Part shown: positions 18,227-27,935 of the stretch, one piece after another | Numbering within the stretch: the stretch's first letter is position 1 | How the letters are laid out: each line of letters begins with the position of its first letter | Assembly: GCF_051900425.1 (NCBI RefSeq) | Contig: NZ_JBHZGK010000003.1 | Location: 248,001 to 312,000 of the forward strand | Origin: Frateuria_A sp051900425 | GTDB taxonomy: Bacteria > Pseudomonadota > Gammaproteobacteria > Xanthomonadales > Rhodanobacteraceae | Reading direction: 5' to 3' | Length of the DNA stretch: 64,000 nucleotides | Notes under the pieces: generated by a model | What the model was told of the DNA's origin: nothing | Seen by the model: the letters and a program-made list of their open reading frames with translations, nothing else | Databases searched by the model: none | Translations under genes and position numbers: made by a program

Positions 18227-18387
18227 GATCTGCTCGAGGCGTGAAGATTCGCGCAGGGACAAGCAGGGCGCGGGCCATGCCGCGGCGGCGAGTGTGAGCG
18301 CGATCACGCTTCGCGACGTGCCGGAAAACCGGCACATCGCTTTCGTTCAGGCGGGCGCGACGGCTGGCCGCCGCGCCCGTGGAAGAT

Positions 18388-18900
18388 CTACTGCTGCGCG
18401 CCGGCGATGAAGTCGGTCTTGCCCAGCTCCGCACCCGCCTCGCGCAGGATCACGTAGGTGGTGGTGCAGTGGAAATACAGGTTCGGCAGCACGAAGCCGA
18501 ACAGGTAATCCTGGCCTTTGAAGTCCATCTCGCCGTTGCGCATCTTCAGGTGGATCTGGCGGCCCTCGCTGCCGTCGATCTGGCCGGCGTCGAAACCCTG
18601 GACGTAGTCGATCGCGCGCTGGATGCGTGCCTGGACCTGCTCCAGCGTGGTCTCGTTGTCCTCGAACGAGGCCGGTTCCACGCCCGCCAGCCGGGCGGCG
18701 CCGCGCGCGGCCATGTCGCAGGCGATCTGCACCTGCTTGACCAGCGGCAGCATGTCGGGGATCAGGCGGGTGTTCAGCAGCACCTCGTCGGTCACGGCCT
18801 TGGCCCGGGCGTGCGCCTCGCCCTTCTTCAGCACATGGGCGAGGTTGGACAGCGCACGCACGAACACGGGGACGGAAGCCTGGTACATCGAAAGCGTCAT
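18388..18900 (-). CDS. DUF1993 family protein
   Basis: 170-residue soluble protein with the DUF1993 signature throughout: MTLSMYQASVPVFVRALSNL at the start, then LIPDMLPLVKQVQIACDMAARGAARLAG, and FGFVLPNLYFHCTTTYVILREAG near the end. The family has a DinB/YfiT-like four-helix fold; its enzymatic role is not known. The gene lies 14 bp downstream of the MFS transporter stop on the same strand, so the two are probably co-transcribed. Confidence 0.9.
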   Translation of the reverse strand: MTLSMYQASVPVFVRALSNLAHVLKKGEAHARAKAVTDEVLLNTRLIPDMLPLVKQVQIACDMAARGAARLAGVEPASFEDNETTLEQVQARIQRAIDYVQGFDAGQIDGSEGRQIHLKMRNGEMDFKGQDYLFGFVLPNLYFHCTTTYVILREAGAELGKTDFIAGAQQ

Positions 18901-18914
18901 GGAGAACTCCAGCG

Positions 18915-20225
18915 TCAGTGGGAGGAATCGTGCGGCAGCGCGCCGGGGGCGGCCGCCGCGTCGTGGATGGGCTCGGCGCCGGCCAGTGGCGCGGTACGCG
19001 CGGTCACACGCGCGGCGATGATGGTGCCGGCGACCAGCAACAGCGCCGACAGCACGAAGGCCAGGCCCGGCAGGTGCACGGGCGACGTCGGCGCAATCGA
19101 GAAAGCGAACACCTGAGCGAACAGGTACGGCCCGAAGATGCCGGCGAAGCTGCCCAGGCTGGTGATCGCGCCCTGCAGGCGACCCTGCTCGGAGGGATCG
19201 ACCTGGTGCGTCATGATCGCCTGGATCGGCGGTCCGGACAGGCTCCACAGCGCCATCAGCGGGATGCCCGCCAGGAACAGCCAGCCCTGTTTCGCCACGC
19301 CCATCAGCACGAATGCGCCGATCCCGCAGACCATGCCCGCCAGCAGCACCCGCCGTTCGCCGAAGCGCGGCGTCAGCCGTCCGGTGAGGAAGGCCTGCAC
19401 CGAACCGTCGCAGGCACCCACCAGCATCAGCACGAAGCCCACCGCCTGCGGGCCCCAGCCGTAGCGGTAGTCCGCGTACAGCACGAAGGTAGTCTGCAGC
19501 ACGTAGTGCGCCAGGTACACCAGGAACATCACCACCCCGAGCCCGAGCACTTGCGGGTAGCGGCGCAGCAGTTTGAGCGAGCCCAGCGGATGCGCGCTGT
19601 GCAGTTCGAAACGTGGCGTGCGCCGTTCCTTCGGCAGCGACTCGGGCAGGATGAAATAGCCATACAGGAAGTTGCACAGCGCCAGGCCGCCGGCCACCCA
19701 GAACGGCAGCCGCAGTGATATGTCGCCGAGGAAGCCGCCGAGCCCGGGCCCCACGATGAAGCCCAGCCCGAACGCGCCGCCAAGCATGCCGTAGGCGGCC
19801 GCGCGCTTTTCCTTCGGGGTGATGTCGGCAATGTAGGCGTTGGCGGTGGTGAAGCTCGCCGCGGTCATGCCCAGCAGCGTGCGGCTGACGAACAGCAGCC
19901 ACAGCGTCGGCGCCAGCGCCAGGATCACGAAATCGATCGCCAGGCCCAGATTGGAGATCAGGATCACCGGCCGCCGCCCAAAGCGGTCCGACAGCGCGCC
20001 CTGCACCGGCGAGAAGGCGAACTGCACCACCGCGAACACGGTGGAGAACACCCCCACCCACCACGCGGCGTTCGCGATGCCGCCACCGGCCAGTTGCTCG
20101 ATCAGGTGCGGGAGCACCGGAATGACGATGCCGAACGCCAGCATGTCCAGCAGCACGGTGACGAAGATGAAGACCACCGCCGCGCGGCGGCGCGTGTCGC
20201 TGAGTGCGGTGTGCTGGGTATCCAT
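18915..20225 (-). CDS. MFS transporter, TetA-like
   Basis: 436-residue inner membrane protein with 12 predicted segments, of the DHA1 drug:proton antiporter type. Seen are VVFIFVTVLLDMLAFGIVIP, the loop 2-3 motif GALSDRFGRRPVIL, the antiporter motif GMLGGAFGLGFIVGPGLGG in segment 5, and NAYIADITPKEKRAAAYG before it. This pattern matches TetA(A)/(C)-like exporters; tetracycline or other drug export is possible but not shown, and no TetR neighbour is present. The C terminus has an alanine-rich tail. DUF1993 follows in the same transcript. Confidence 0.88.
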   Translation of the reverse strand: MDTQHTALSDTRRRAAVVFIFVTVLLDMLAFGIVIPVLPHLIEQLAGGGIANAAWWVGVFSTVFAVVQFAFSPVQGALSDRFGRRPVILISNLGLAIDFVILALAPTLWLLFVSRTLLGMTAASFTTANAYIADITPKEKRAAAYGMLGGAFGLGFIVGPGLGGFLGDISLRLPFWVAGGLALCNFLYGYFILPESLPKERRTPRFELHSAHPLGSLKLLRRYPQVLGLGVVMFLVYLAHYVLQTTFVLYADYRYGWGPQAVGFVLMLVGACDGSVQAFLTGRLTPRFGERRVLLAGMVCGIGAFVLMGVAKQGWLFLAGIPLMALWSLSGPPIQAIMTHQVDPSEQGRLQGAITSLGSFAGIFGPYLFAQVFAFSIAPTSPVHLPGLAFVLSALLLVAGTIIAARVTARTAPLAGAEPIHDAAAAPGALPHDSSH

Positions 20226-20331
20226 GCGGCGGGTCACCGGCGAATGAAGCGGGCACGATAGCGCATCGATGCGGTCCGATTGCTGCGTACGCGGCACGGG
20301 CGCGGTGCGGCGGATGCAGGGCCGGGCTTCG

Positions 20332-20667
20332 CTACCCGGGCGGCTGCGCCAGCTCCAGCGCGCTGAGGAAGCCGTCGTGATTGCGGTCGGAGCGGCGGAA
20401 TTGCGCGCGCAGGTCCGCCTGGAAGGCGGCCAGCGTGCGCGGCAGGCGCCGCGGTCCGGGTGGCAGCTCGTCGGGCTGGAGTACGCCGTCGCCGTTGGCA
20501 TCCATCGCGTGGAAGCCGGCGCTTAGGTAGTCGACGTATTCCTGCGGCGCGATCCGGCCGTCGCCGTCGCGGTCGAACCGCGCCAGGTAGGCGGAGACCG
20601 CGGTCGGGTAGTCGCTGGCGTGGGCAGTTGCACAGAGCACGGTCAGGAGCGGAAGCAGGTGGCGCAT
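20332..20667 (-). CDS. exported EF-hand protein
   Basis: 111-residue secreted calcium-binding protein. A signal peptide (MRHLLPLLTVLCATAHAS) is followed by three EF-hand loops: DRDGDGRIAPQE (32-43), DANGDGVLQPDE (56-67) and DRNHDGFLSALE (94-105), the last with His at a ligand-adjacent place. Small periplasmic EF-hand proteins like this are frequent in Xanthomonadales; the partner is unknown. The start at 20667 is set by the signal peptide. Confidence 0.82.
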   Translation of the reverse strand: MRHLLPLLTVLCATAHASDYPTAVSAYLARFDRDGDGRIAPQEYVDYLSAGFHAMDANGDGVLQPDELPPGPRRLPRTLAAFQADLRAQFRRSDRNHDGFLSALELAQPPG

Positions 20668-21068
20668 CGGCGCATTGGAGCAGGCCCCGCGCCGCGGCGG
20701 CAAGCCCGTCAGGCCCACCCTCCCTCCCCGGCCACGACGCGGTGGCGGGCGGCGCGCTTCGCCCCGTAAAGGCGCCGGTCGGCGCGGCGCACCCCCGGAG
20801 CGTCCGATCGGCGTGCGTGAGCATGCCACGCCGATCGACGCGGTATCGACTGGACTTCCCCTTCCGCTCCAGCGACCTCGCCGCGAGGGGCCTCGCCAGC
20901 GTGCGCATCGGCAAGCGGGTGCGCGCGCGGCCGGTATCGGCGCGGGTGGCCACCAGCAACAGCGGCGCGAGCAACAGCGCCTGCAGGGCGCCGGGCAGGC
21001 TCAGGGTGGCAAGGTCGAAACGCACGCGAGGGGCGGGGCGCCCCTGCATCGGGCCCGACGACGAAACT
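20668..21068. other. intergenic region without a recognised gene
   Basis: About 400 bp. Open frames exist on both strands but are Arg/Pro/Ala-rich and look like high-GC shadows. No tRNA, terminator or repeat of families A-C was found. The folE stop is at 21069; the gap may hold the promoter of the EF-hand gene. Confidence 0.5.
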
Positions 21069-21668
21069 TCAGCGGGCGCCGCGGATACCGATGAAGTCGA
21101 GGAACTCCGCGCGGGTGCGCGCGTCTTCGCGGAACGCACCCAGCATCTGGCTGGTCACCATCGATACGCCGCGCTTGTGCACGCCGCGGGTCGTCATGCA
21201 TTCGTGGCTGGCGTCGATCACCACCGCCACGCCGGCCGGCTGCAGGGTCTCCTGGATGCAATGGGCGATCTGCGCGGTGAGCTTCTCCTGCACCTGGAAG
21301 CGGCGCGCATAGCCTTCGACCACACGGGCCAGCTTGCTGATGCCCACCACGCGGTTGGTCGGCAGGTAGCCCACGTGGGCGCGGCCGATGATCGGCGCCA
21401 TGTGGTGCTCGCAGTGGCTCTCGAACTCGATGTCGCGCAGCACGACCATCTCGTCGTAGCCCTCGACTTCCTTGAAGGTGCGCTTGAGGAATTCGGACGG
21501 GTCGTCGGCGTAGCCGGAAAACCAGTCGCGGTAGGCCTTGACCACGCGCCGCGGCGTGTCCAGCAGGCCTTCGCGCGCGGGATCGTCGCCGGCCCAGCGC
21601 AGCAGCGTGCGCACGGCCTCTTCGGCCTGGGCCTGGGTGACGTCGTTGGGATGGCGGGAGTCGCTCAT
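21069..21668 (-). CDS. folE: GTP cyclohydrolase I
   Basis: 199-residue FolE, which turns GTP into 7,8-dihydroneopterin triphosphate, the first step of folate synthesis. Zinc ligands are present: Cys86 and His89 in SHCEHHMAP, and Cys157 in SHECMTTRGV. The substrate blocks GRAHVGYLPTNRVVGISKLARV and QEKLTAQI are intact. Type IA (zinc-dependent) is therefore clear. The ATG at 21668 fits the family length; an extension to 21737 is rejected. Confidence 0.97.
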   Translation of the reverse strand: MSDSRHPNDVTQAQAEEAVRTLLRWAGDDPAREGLLDTPRRVVKAYRDWFSGYADDPSEFLKRTFKEVEGYDEMVVLRDIEFESHCEHHMAPIIGRAHVGYLPTNRVVGISKLARVVEGYARRFQVQEKLTAQIAHCIQETLQPAGVAVVIDASHECMTTRGVHKRGVSMVTSQMLGAFREDARTRAEFLDFIGIRGAR

Positions 21669-21809
21669 GCGGATCCTTGGCTTGCGGTCGGTCAAGTTTA
21701 GCGGGCATGCCGCGGGTTGGCTTCCCGGCATGTGCAAAGCGCGCGTGCCGGGAGCGTGCCTGCTCTTACGCGCCGGCCTGTGGAACGGATGCGCGCCCGC
21801 CGAGGGACC

Positions 21810-23252
21810 TCAGCCCAGGTCCTCTTCGAGGTCTTCCTCGACCTCCGGGGCCACCCCGAGCAGCTGCTGGGTCACCTCGCCCGAAAGCGTCTCCACGCCG
21901 CGCAACTTGCGCTCGATCGCGCGGGTGCGCACGCCGGTGGCGTCGATATGCCTGCCGGCCTCGTCCAGCTTCTTCTTGACCTTGTCCAGCACGTCGCCGA
22001 ACTTGCCGAACTCGGTCTTCACCGCGCCGAGGATGTTCCACACCTCCGAACTGCGCTTGGCGATGGCCAGCGTGCGGAACCCCATCTGCAGGCTGTTGAG
22101 CAGCGCGCTGAGCGTGGTCGGGCCGGCGACCACCACGCGGTGGTCGCGCTGCAGCAGTTCGAACAGGCCGGGGCGGCGGATCACTTCCGCATACAGGCCC
22201 TCGGTCGGCAGGAACAGCACGGCGAAGTCGGTGGTGTGTGGCGCCGCGACGTACTTGGTCCGGATCCGCTTCGCCTCCTCGCGCACGCGCGTTTCCAGGG
22301 CGCGGCCGGCGACGGCGGCCGCTTCGGCGTCGGCCACTTCCTGCGCCTCGAGCAGACGCTGGTAATCCTCGACCGGAAACTTGGCGTCGATCGGCAGATA
22401 GAGCTGCGCGACGTCGCCCTGGCCAGGCATGCGGATGGCGAATTCCACCCGCTCGCTGGAGCCGGGCACGGTCACCACGTTGGATTCGTATTGCTCGGGC
22501 GTGAGCAGTTGCTCCAGCAGCGCGCCGAGCTGGACCTCGCCGAGGATGCCGCGACTCTTCACGTTCGAGAGCACGCGCTTCAAATCGCCGACGCCGCTGG
22601 CCAGGCTCTGCATCTCGCCCAGCCCGCGCTGCACCGCTTCCAGCCGCTCGGACACCAGCTGGAACGACTGGCCCAGGCGTGCCTCGAGCGTGCTCTGCAG
22701 CTTCTCGTCGACGGTGGCGCGCATCTGTTCGAGCTTGGCGGCGTTGTCGTCCTGCAGTGCCTTGAGCTTGGCTTCCAGCGTGGCACGCATATCGCCCATG
22801 CGCTTTTCGTTGTCGGCGGTGAGCGCAGCCAGCTGCTGGCGTTGCTGGTCGCTGGCGCGGGTGAGGGTGAGGACCATTTCCTCGCGGCTCTTGCGCGCAT
22901 CGTCGGCAAGGCGCTGCGCAAGGCCCTGCAGCCCGGCGTCGGTACGCGCGGTGAGGCCATCCAGGCGCTGGCCGAAGCCGTCGATGCGCTCGGCCTGCTG
23001 GCGCGACATGCCGCCCAGCTGCTCGGCGACGTGGGTGCGGAAGCGGTCGAAACCCTGCTGCAGTTCCTCGCGACCGGCGCGCTGCTCCTCGCGCAGCGTG
23101 CGTTCGAGGCGCTCGCCGTCGCTCTTCAATGCGTCCAGGCGGACGGCGAGGCCGTCGTCGGCGCGGCCACGGCGCAGCAGCACCACCTGCAAGACGAGGA
23201 TGGCGAGGGCGACCAGGAGCAGGAGGGCGAGCAGTACGTCGGCGAGGGGCAT
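21810..23252 (-). CDS. rmuC: DNA recombination protein RmuC
   Basis: 480-residue protein: one N-terminal membrane segment (PLADVLLALLLLVALAILVL), a coiled coil (about 40-220) and the RmuC nuclease-like domain (about 230-420: SRGILGEVQLGALLEQLL, YLPIDAKFPVEDYQRLLEA, DFAVLFLPTEGLYAEVI). RmuC limits inverted-repeat recombination in E. coli; the nuclease role is by family. The acidic tail APEVEEDLEEDLG is not conserved. It lies 47 bp downstream of the topoisomerase IB gene on the same strand. Confidence 0.93.
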   Translation of the reverse strand: MPLADVLLALLLLVALAILVLQVVLLRRGRADDGLAVRLDALKSDGERLERTLREEQRAGREELQQGFDRFRTHVAEQLGGMSRQQAERIDGFGQRLDGLTARTDAGLQGLAQRLADDARKSREEMVLTLTRASDQQRQQLAALTADNEKRMGDMRATLEAKLKALQDDNAAKLEQMRATVDEKLQSTLEARLGQSFQLVSERLEAVQRGLGEMQSLASGVGDLKRVLSNVKSRGILGEVQLGALLEQLLTPEQYESNVVTVPGSSERVEFAIRMPGQGDVAQLYLPIDAKFPVEDYQRLLEAQEVADAEAAAVAGRALETRVREEAKRIRTKYVAAPHTTDFAVLFLPTEGLYAEVIRRPGLFELLQRDHRVVVAGPTTLSALLNSLQMGFRTLAIAKRSSEVWNILGAVKTEFGKFGDVLDKVKKKLDEAGRHIDATGVRTRAIERKLRGVETLSGEVTQQLLGVAPEVEEDLEEDLG

Positions 23253-23298
23253 GGCAGGTTCCGGCAAGCTACGGAACCGGAGTTTACGCGCACCCGTC

Positions 23299-24369
23299 TC
23301 AGCTGCCGCGACGCGTCGGCTTGAGGCGTTGCCGCAGGAAGCGCAGCGTGGCTTTCTCCAGCTCCCGTGGCTTGCCCGCACAGGCCTCGGTGATCGCGCG
23401 CTGCAGGCTGCCATCGCGCCAGCCCTCGAACACGTCCGGATGGATGTAGGACTTGCGGCAGACCGCCGGCGTGTTGCCCAGCACCCGGGCCACCTGCTTG
23501 ACCGCTTCCACCAGCGCATGGCGGCGGGCGCGTTCGCCGCCCTTGTCCGGCAGCGGCGTGCAGGCCAGCACGCCGGCGGCAAGGGCGGTGCCGCCCCAGG
23601 TGCGGAAATCCTTGGCGCTGAACGCCTCGCCGCAGGCCTCGTGCAGGTAGTCGTTGACCATGCCCGAGTCGACCGGCTGGCGCTCGCCCGCGTCGTCCAG
23701 GTACTGGAACAGGCGCTGGCCGGGCAGTTGCTGCACGCGGCGCACGATCCGCGTCAGCCGCGTGTCGTCCAGCTCGACTTCCTGCTCCTGGCCGCTCTTG
23801 CCCTTGAAGCAGAAGCGCAGCCGGCCGCGCGCCACGCGTACGTGGCGCGAGCGCAGCGTGGTCAGGCCGTAGCTCTTGTTGGCGCGCGCGTAGCTTTCGT
23901 TGCCGACGCGGATCAGCGTCTCGTCCAGCAGGCGTACCAGCAGCGCCAGCACCTTCTCCCGCGGCAGGCCGGTCAGTGCGAGGTCCTGGCGGGTGCGCCG
24001 GCGCAGCCTGGGCAGCGCGGCGCCAAAGGCGAGGGTGCGGTCGAACTTGCCGTGGTCGCGCAGAGCGCGCCAGTCCGGGTGGTAGCGGTATTGCTTGCGC
24101 CCGCGCGCATCGCGCCCGGTGGCCTGCAGGTGGCCGTCGGGGTTGGCGCAGATCCACACGTCTTCGTAGGCCGGCGGGATCGCCAGCGCTCGGATGCGCG
24201 CCAGTTCGGCCCGGTCGGTGACCGGCTGGCCATCGGCATCGCGGTAGCCGAAGCCCTTGCCCCGCCGCAGCCGGCGAATGCCCGGCTGCGCGTCGCTGAC
24301 GTAGACCAGGCCGGCCTTGCGTACCTCGGCGCGCAGGGTCGGATCGGGTTCGCTGGGGCGGGTGTTCAT
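23299..24369 (-). CDS. DNA topoisomerase IB (bacterial/poxvirus type)
   Basis: 356-residue type IB topoisomerase that relaxes supercoils through a 3'-phosphotyrosyl intermediate. The N-terminal domain (GFGYRDADGQPVTDRAELARIRALAIPPAYEDVWI) and the catalytic core (RVGNESYARANKSYGLTTLRSRHV; KDFRTWGGTALAAG) precede the nucleophile Tyr308 in CRKSYIHP. The poxvirus-type enzyme is found in a minority of bacteria. The ATG at 24369 is preferred to one three codons upstream. rmuC follows in the same direction. Confidence 0.92.
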   Translation of the reverse strand: MNTRPSEPDPTLRAEVRKAGLVYVSDAQPGIRRLRRGKGFGYRDADGQPVTDRAELARIRALAIPPAYEDVWICANPDGHLQATGRDARGRKQYRYHPDWRALRDHGKFDRTLAFGAALPRLRRRTRQDLALTGLPREKVLALLVRLLDETLIRVGNESYARANKSYGLTTLRSRHVRVARGRLRFCFKGKSGQEQEVELDDTRLTRIVRRVQQLPGQRLFQYLDDAGERQPVDSGMVNDYLHEACGEAFSAKDFRTWGGTALAAGVLACTPLPDKGGERARRHALVEAVKQVARVLGNTPAVCRKSYIHPDVFEGWRDGSLQRAITEACAGKPRELEKATLRFLRQRLKPTRRGS

Positions 24370-24491
24370 CGACCCCAAGTGTGGCGGGCGCGACGATCAA
24401 GGCCGTGTGCAGGCAGGCTTTGCACCGCGGCGTCTCCCGCGTTCGCCGAACGGGCGCATCATGGGCGGAGGGCAGGCCAAGGGAGCGGACC

Positions 24492-25685
24492 ATGGAATAC
24501 GCGTACGACTACCTGATCATCGGCGGCGGCATGGCGGGCGACGCGGCGGCCAAGGCGATCCGCGCCGGGGATGCGGCGGCCAGCATCGGCTTGGTCAGCG
24601 CGGAAACCTCGCCGCCCTACGAGCGGCCGCCGTTGTCGAAGGCGCTGTGGAAGGGCGACAAGACGCCCGAATCGATCGACCTGGACACCGCTGCCACCGG
24701 GGCGATGCTGCACCTGGGTCGGCGCGTGCAGTCGCTGGACCGGGCCAGTCGCCGCGTCGGCGACGGCCACGGCGACGGCTACCGCTACGGCCGCCTGCTG
24801 CTGGCCACCGGCGCCACGCCGCGTCCGCTGCCCTTCGACGCGGGCGATCGCGCCATCGCGTTCCGCACGCTCGACGACTACCGGCGCCTGCGTCGCCACG
24901 CCGTGGCGGATGCGCACGTCGCCCTGGTCGGCGGCGGTTTCATCGGCAGCGAGCTGGCTGCCTCGCTCCGCGGCATCGGCTGCAAGGTGACCCTGCTGTT
25001 CCCGGGCGCGTCGATCGGCAGTGGGCGCTACCCGCCTGCGCTGTCGGCGTTCCTGGACGACTACTACCGCGAGCGCGGTGTGGAGCTGCTGTCCGGGGTG
25101 AAAGTGGTCGATGGCAAGGACAGCCACGACGGCGTCGAACTGGTGCTTTCCGACGGCCGGCGCCTGTGCGTGGATGCCGTGGCCGCGGGCCTCGGCGTGA
25201 CGCCCGACACGGCACTGGCCCAGCAGGCGGGCCTGGAGGTCGGCGATGGCGTGGTGGTCGACGCGCAGTTGCGTACCAGCGACCCGCACATCTGGGCCGC
25301 CGGCGACATGGCCAACTTCTTCAATCCGTCGCTCGGCCGTCGGTTGCGCGTGGAGCACGAGAACGCGGCCGTCGAGATGGGCACGCATGCCGGCCGCGCG
25401 ATGGCCGGTGCCGGCAGTGACTTCGTCACCCTGCCGTATTTCTACTCGGACCTGTTCGATCTCGGCTACGAGGCAGTCGGCCTCATCGACGCGCGCCTGC
25501 AGGTGGTGGAGGACTGGAGCGAGCCGCACCGCAAGGGCGTGGTCTATTACCTGGAGAACGGCCGCATGCGCGGCGTGCTGCTGTGGAACGTGTGGGGGCA
25601 GGTGGACGCCGCGCGCGGGCTCATCGCGCAGGCCGGCCCATGGGATGCGTCCTCGCTGCGCGGACGCATCCCGCACGACGGCTGA
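24492..25685 (+). CDS. FAD-dependent pyridine nucleotide-disulphide oxidoreductase
   Basis: 397-residue flavoprotein of the ferredoxin reductase/AIF type. FAD motif: DYLIIGGGMAGDAAAKAI (7-24). NAD motif: VALVGGGFIGSELAASL (about 142-158). The second FAD block is PHIWAAGDMANFFNP. The segment SPPYERPPLSKALWKG is typical of rubredoxin/ferredoxin reductases. The C-terminal part has the dimerisation/AIF-like region (YSDLFDLGYEAVG, RGVLLWNVWG). No ferredoxin partner gene is adjacent, so the electron acceptor is unknown. Confidence 0.88.
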   Translation: MEYAYDYLIIGGGMAGDAAAKAIRAGDAAASIGLVSAETSPPYERPPLSKALWKGDKTPESIDLDTAATGAMLHLGRRVQSLDRASRRVGDGHGDGYRYGRLLLATGATPRPLPFDAGDRAIAFRTLDDYRRLRRHAVADAHVALVGGGFIGSELAASLRGIGCKVTLLFPGASIGSGRYPPALSAFLDDYYRERGVELLSGVKVVDGKDSHDGVELVLSDGRRLCVDAVAAGLGVTPDTALAQQAGLEVGDGVVVDAQLRTSDPHIWAAGDMANFFNPSLGRRLRVEHENAAVEMGTHAGRAMAGAGSDFVTLPYFYSDLFDLGYEAVGLIDARLQVVEDWSEPHRKGVVYYLENGRMRGVLLWNVWGQVDAARGLIAQAGPWDASSLRGRIPHDG

Positions 25686-25780
25686 AAGCGGGCCACCTGC
25701 CGGCGCCCGGGCCCAGTGGATGCAGTCGGGACAGCAGTCTGGAAGGCCGGACGGCTGTCAAGAAACCGCGAAATTCCCTG

Positions 25781-25789
25781 TGATAGAGT
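25781..25789 (+). promoter_or_regulatory. possible extended -10 promoter of the pga operon
   Basis: In the 194-bp gap before pgaA, an unusually AT-rich patch contains TGATAGAGT, an extended -10 element (TGnTAnnnT), about 90 bp before the ATG at 25880. No good -35 was found. Start-site mapping would be needed to confirm it. Confidence 0.3.
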
Positions 25790-25879
25790 TCACAAAAAAC
25801 GCGCTCGCGCACAGATCGACCCTCCGTTCCCCGGCAGCCGACCCGGCCGGAGCGGACAGGAGCAGGGGGACAAACGGCC

Positions 25880-27934
25880 ATGCCCATTCGAGGCCCCATT
25901 CCAGTGGGCAGCCGACGCGTTGCGCTCGCCGTTGCCGTGTGGGCGGCGCTGCTGGCCGCCCCCGCCATGGCCGACACGGCCGGCCCGGGCGAGGCCGCCG
26001 CCGCGATCGACCGGCTGCGCCAGGCCGGTGACTGGCCCCGCGCGCTCGCCATCTGCGAGGACGCGCTGCGCGAACATCCCCACGACGTCGAACTGTTGCG
26101 CAGGCAGGTCGCGATCCTGGCTGACGCCGGCGCGGTCGGCCGCGCCCGCGAGCTGGCGCAGGCGCTGCCGGCCGACCCCGCGCTGCTGGCCCGGCTGGAT
26201 GCCGACGTAGCGGCCCAGCGCGCGCGGCGCGCGGCGCGCGACCCGGTCGCCCCCGGGGCCGACCCGTACGCGGCGGCCGACGCGGCGGTGCGCGGGATCG
26301 ATGCGGTGATCGCGCGCTATGCCGACGACCGGGCGATCGTGCGCCGCGCCGGCCTGGACCGGCTGGTCGCGCTGCAGGCCGGGGGCCGTTCGACCGAAAC
26401 GGTGGCGGCTTACGACGCGATGACCCCGGCGCAACGCGAGGCCCTGCCGGGCTACGTGCTGCGTCCGCTGGCCGATGCGCTGCTCGACCGCGAGCGGCCG
26501 GAGGAGGCCGCCCGCCTGCTCGAGCGCGCGGGTCCGGCGGACCCGGGCAGCCTTCCGGAGGCGGAGTCCGACCCGGCCATCGCGCTGATGTACGCCTACA
26601 GCGAAGCCGGCCAGTACGCCCGGGCCAGGCAGGCCATCGACACGGCGGCCGCCGCGCAGCCGGTGTGGCTGCGCAAGCCGGGCCAGTCCGCGCCGGTGGC
26701 CAACCCTCACCGCAGCGAGGACGACCTCAACGCCGCGCTGCTGCGCAGCTACGCCGGCCTGCTGGCTGAAGCCAACGCGCGGTTGGCCGCAGGCGTGCGC
26801 GAGGCACCGGCCAGCGCATCCTGGCGGCGCGAACTGGGCAACAACGAACGCAGCCGCGGCTGGCCGCGACGCGCCGAAGCGGAGCTGGCGATCGCACAGG
26901 GGCTGGACCCGCAGGACATCGGCGTCCGATTGGGCCAGCTGGAGGCCCGCCGCGACCTGGGCGACTTCGCCAGCGTCGAACCCGGCCTGGAAACGCTCCA
27001 GGCACAGTACCCGCGCAATGCGCAGGTGCAGCGCGCGCGTCGCGCCTGGGACCGCCAGCGCGGCTGGCAGTTCGACGCCGCGCAGACCTTTGGCCACGGC
27101 AGCACCATCGACTATGGCGACCGTGACCAGGACACCCTGGCCACGCTCGCCTCGCCGCTGCTGGCCGACCACTGGCGCCTCTACGCGGTCGCCCGCCATG
27201 CGCAGGCCTCGCTGCCCGAGGGCGATGCGCATCGCACCGACGCCGGCCTGGGCGTGCGCGGCCAGTGGCGCGGCGTGCAGGCCTACCTGCAGGCGCTGCC
27301 CACGCGCGGCACCGGCGACGACCCCACCGCGATCGAGGCGGGTTTCGACTGGACGATCAGCGACCACTGGGCGTGGAGCACCGACGCCAGCAGCGCCGGC
27401 GCCGACATCCCGCTGCGCGCGCGCTACTACGGCATCCATGGCAGCACGCTGGACAGCACGGTCCAGTGGCGCGCGAGCGAACTGCTCGCCGCGCGGCTGG
27501 GCGTGCAGGCGGCCAACTTCAGCGACGGCAACCGCCGACGCGCGGCCGACCTGGGCGTCAGCGGTCGCGTGCTGACCCGCCCGCGGCTGCAGCTGGACCT
27601 GGGCGCGGACCTGTACGCCTCGCACAACACCCTGGCCGATACCGCCTATTTCAACCCGGAGCGCGACGGCGCCGCTACGGTCACCGCGCACCTGGACCAC
27701 GTGCTGGCCGCACGTTACGGGCGCAGCTGGCACCAGCTCGTCGACGTGGCGGTCGGCAGCTACGCGCAGCAGGGCCAGTCGGCCGGCTGGGTCGCCGACG
27801 TCGCCTACGGACAGACCTGGCAGCCGCACGAGGGGCTCGGTTTCGGCTGGCGCCTGGGCTGGCACAGCCAGCCCTACGACGGCCGCCGCGAAACGCGCGC
27901 CACGCTCGAACTAACCCTGCACTGGGGGGAGTGA
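25880..27934 (+). CDS. pgaA: poly-beta-1,6-N-acetylglucosamine export porin PgaA
   Basis: 684-residue outer membrane exporter of the biofilm polysaccharide PNAG. A signal peptide (VALAVAVWAALLAAPAMA) is followed by a long TPR-like helical part (about 36-400, e.g. AAIDRLRQAGDWPRALAICEDALREHPHD) and a C-terminal barrel (about 405-684, e.g. AAQTFGHGSTIDYGDRD...GWRLGWHSQPYDG). The TPR part is thought to hold PNAG and PgaB in the periplasm. First gene of pgaABCD; its TGA is 1 bp before the pgaB ATG. Confidence 0.9.
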   Translation: MPIRGPIPVGSRRVALAVAVWAALLAAPAMADTAGPGEAAAAIDRLRQAGDWPRALAICEDALREHPHDVELLRRQVAILADAGAVGRARELAQALPADPALLARLDADVAAQRARRAARDPVAPGADPYAAADAAVRGIDAVIARYADDRAIVRRAGLDRLVALQAGGRSTETVAAYDAMTPAQREALPGYVLRPLADALLDRERPEEAARLLERAGPADPGSLPEAESDPAIALMYAYSEAGQYARARQAIDTAAAAQPVWLRKPGQSAPVANPHRSEDDLNAALLRSYAGLLAEANARLAAGVREAPASASWRRELGNNERSRGWPRRAEAELAIAQGLDPQDIGVRLGQLEARRDLGDFASVEPGLETLQAQYPRNAQVQRARRAWDRQRGWQFDAAQTFGHGSTIDYGDRDQDTLATLASPLLADHWRLYAVARHAQASLPEGDAHRTDAGLGVRGQWRGVQAYLQALPTRGTGDDPTAIEAGFDWTISDHWAWSTDASSAGADIPLRARYYGIHGSTLDSTVQWRASELLAARLGVQAANFSDGNRRRAADLGVSGRVLTRPRLQLDLGADLYASHNTLADTAYFNPERDGAATVTAHLDHVLAARYGRSWHQLVDVAVGSYAQQGQSAGWVADVAYGQTWQPHEGLGFGWRLGWHSQPYDGRRETRATLELTLHWGE

Positions 27935-27935
27935 C

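Noticed and set aside
20234..21139. A 301-codon minus-strand open frame over the gap between the EF-hand gene and folE
   Set aside because: It overlaps the EF-hand and folE genes in another frame and is Arg/Pro/Ala-rich, as expected for a high-GC shadow; no domain is visible.
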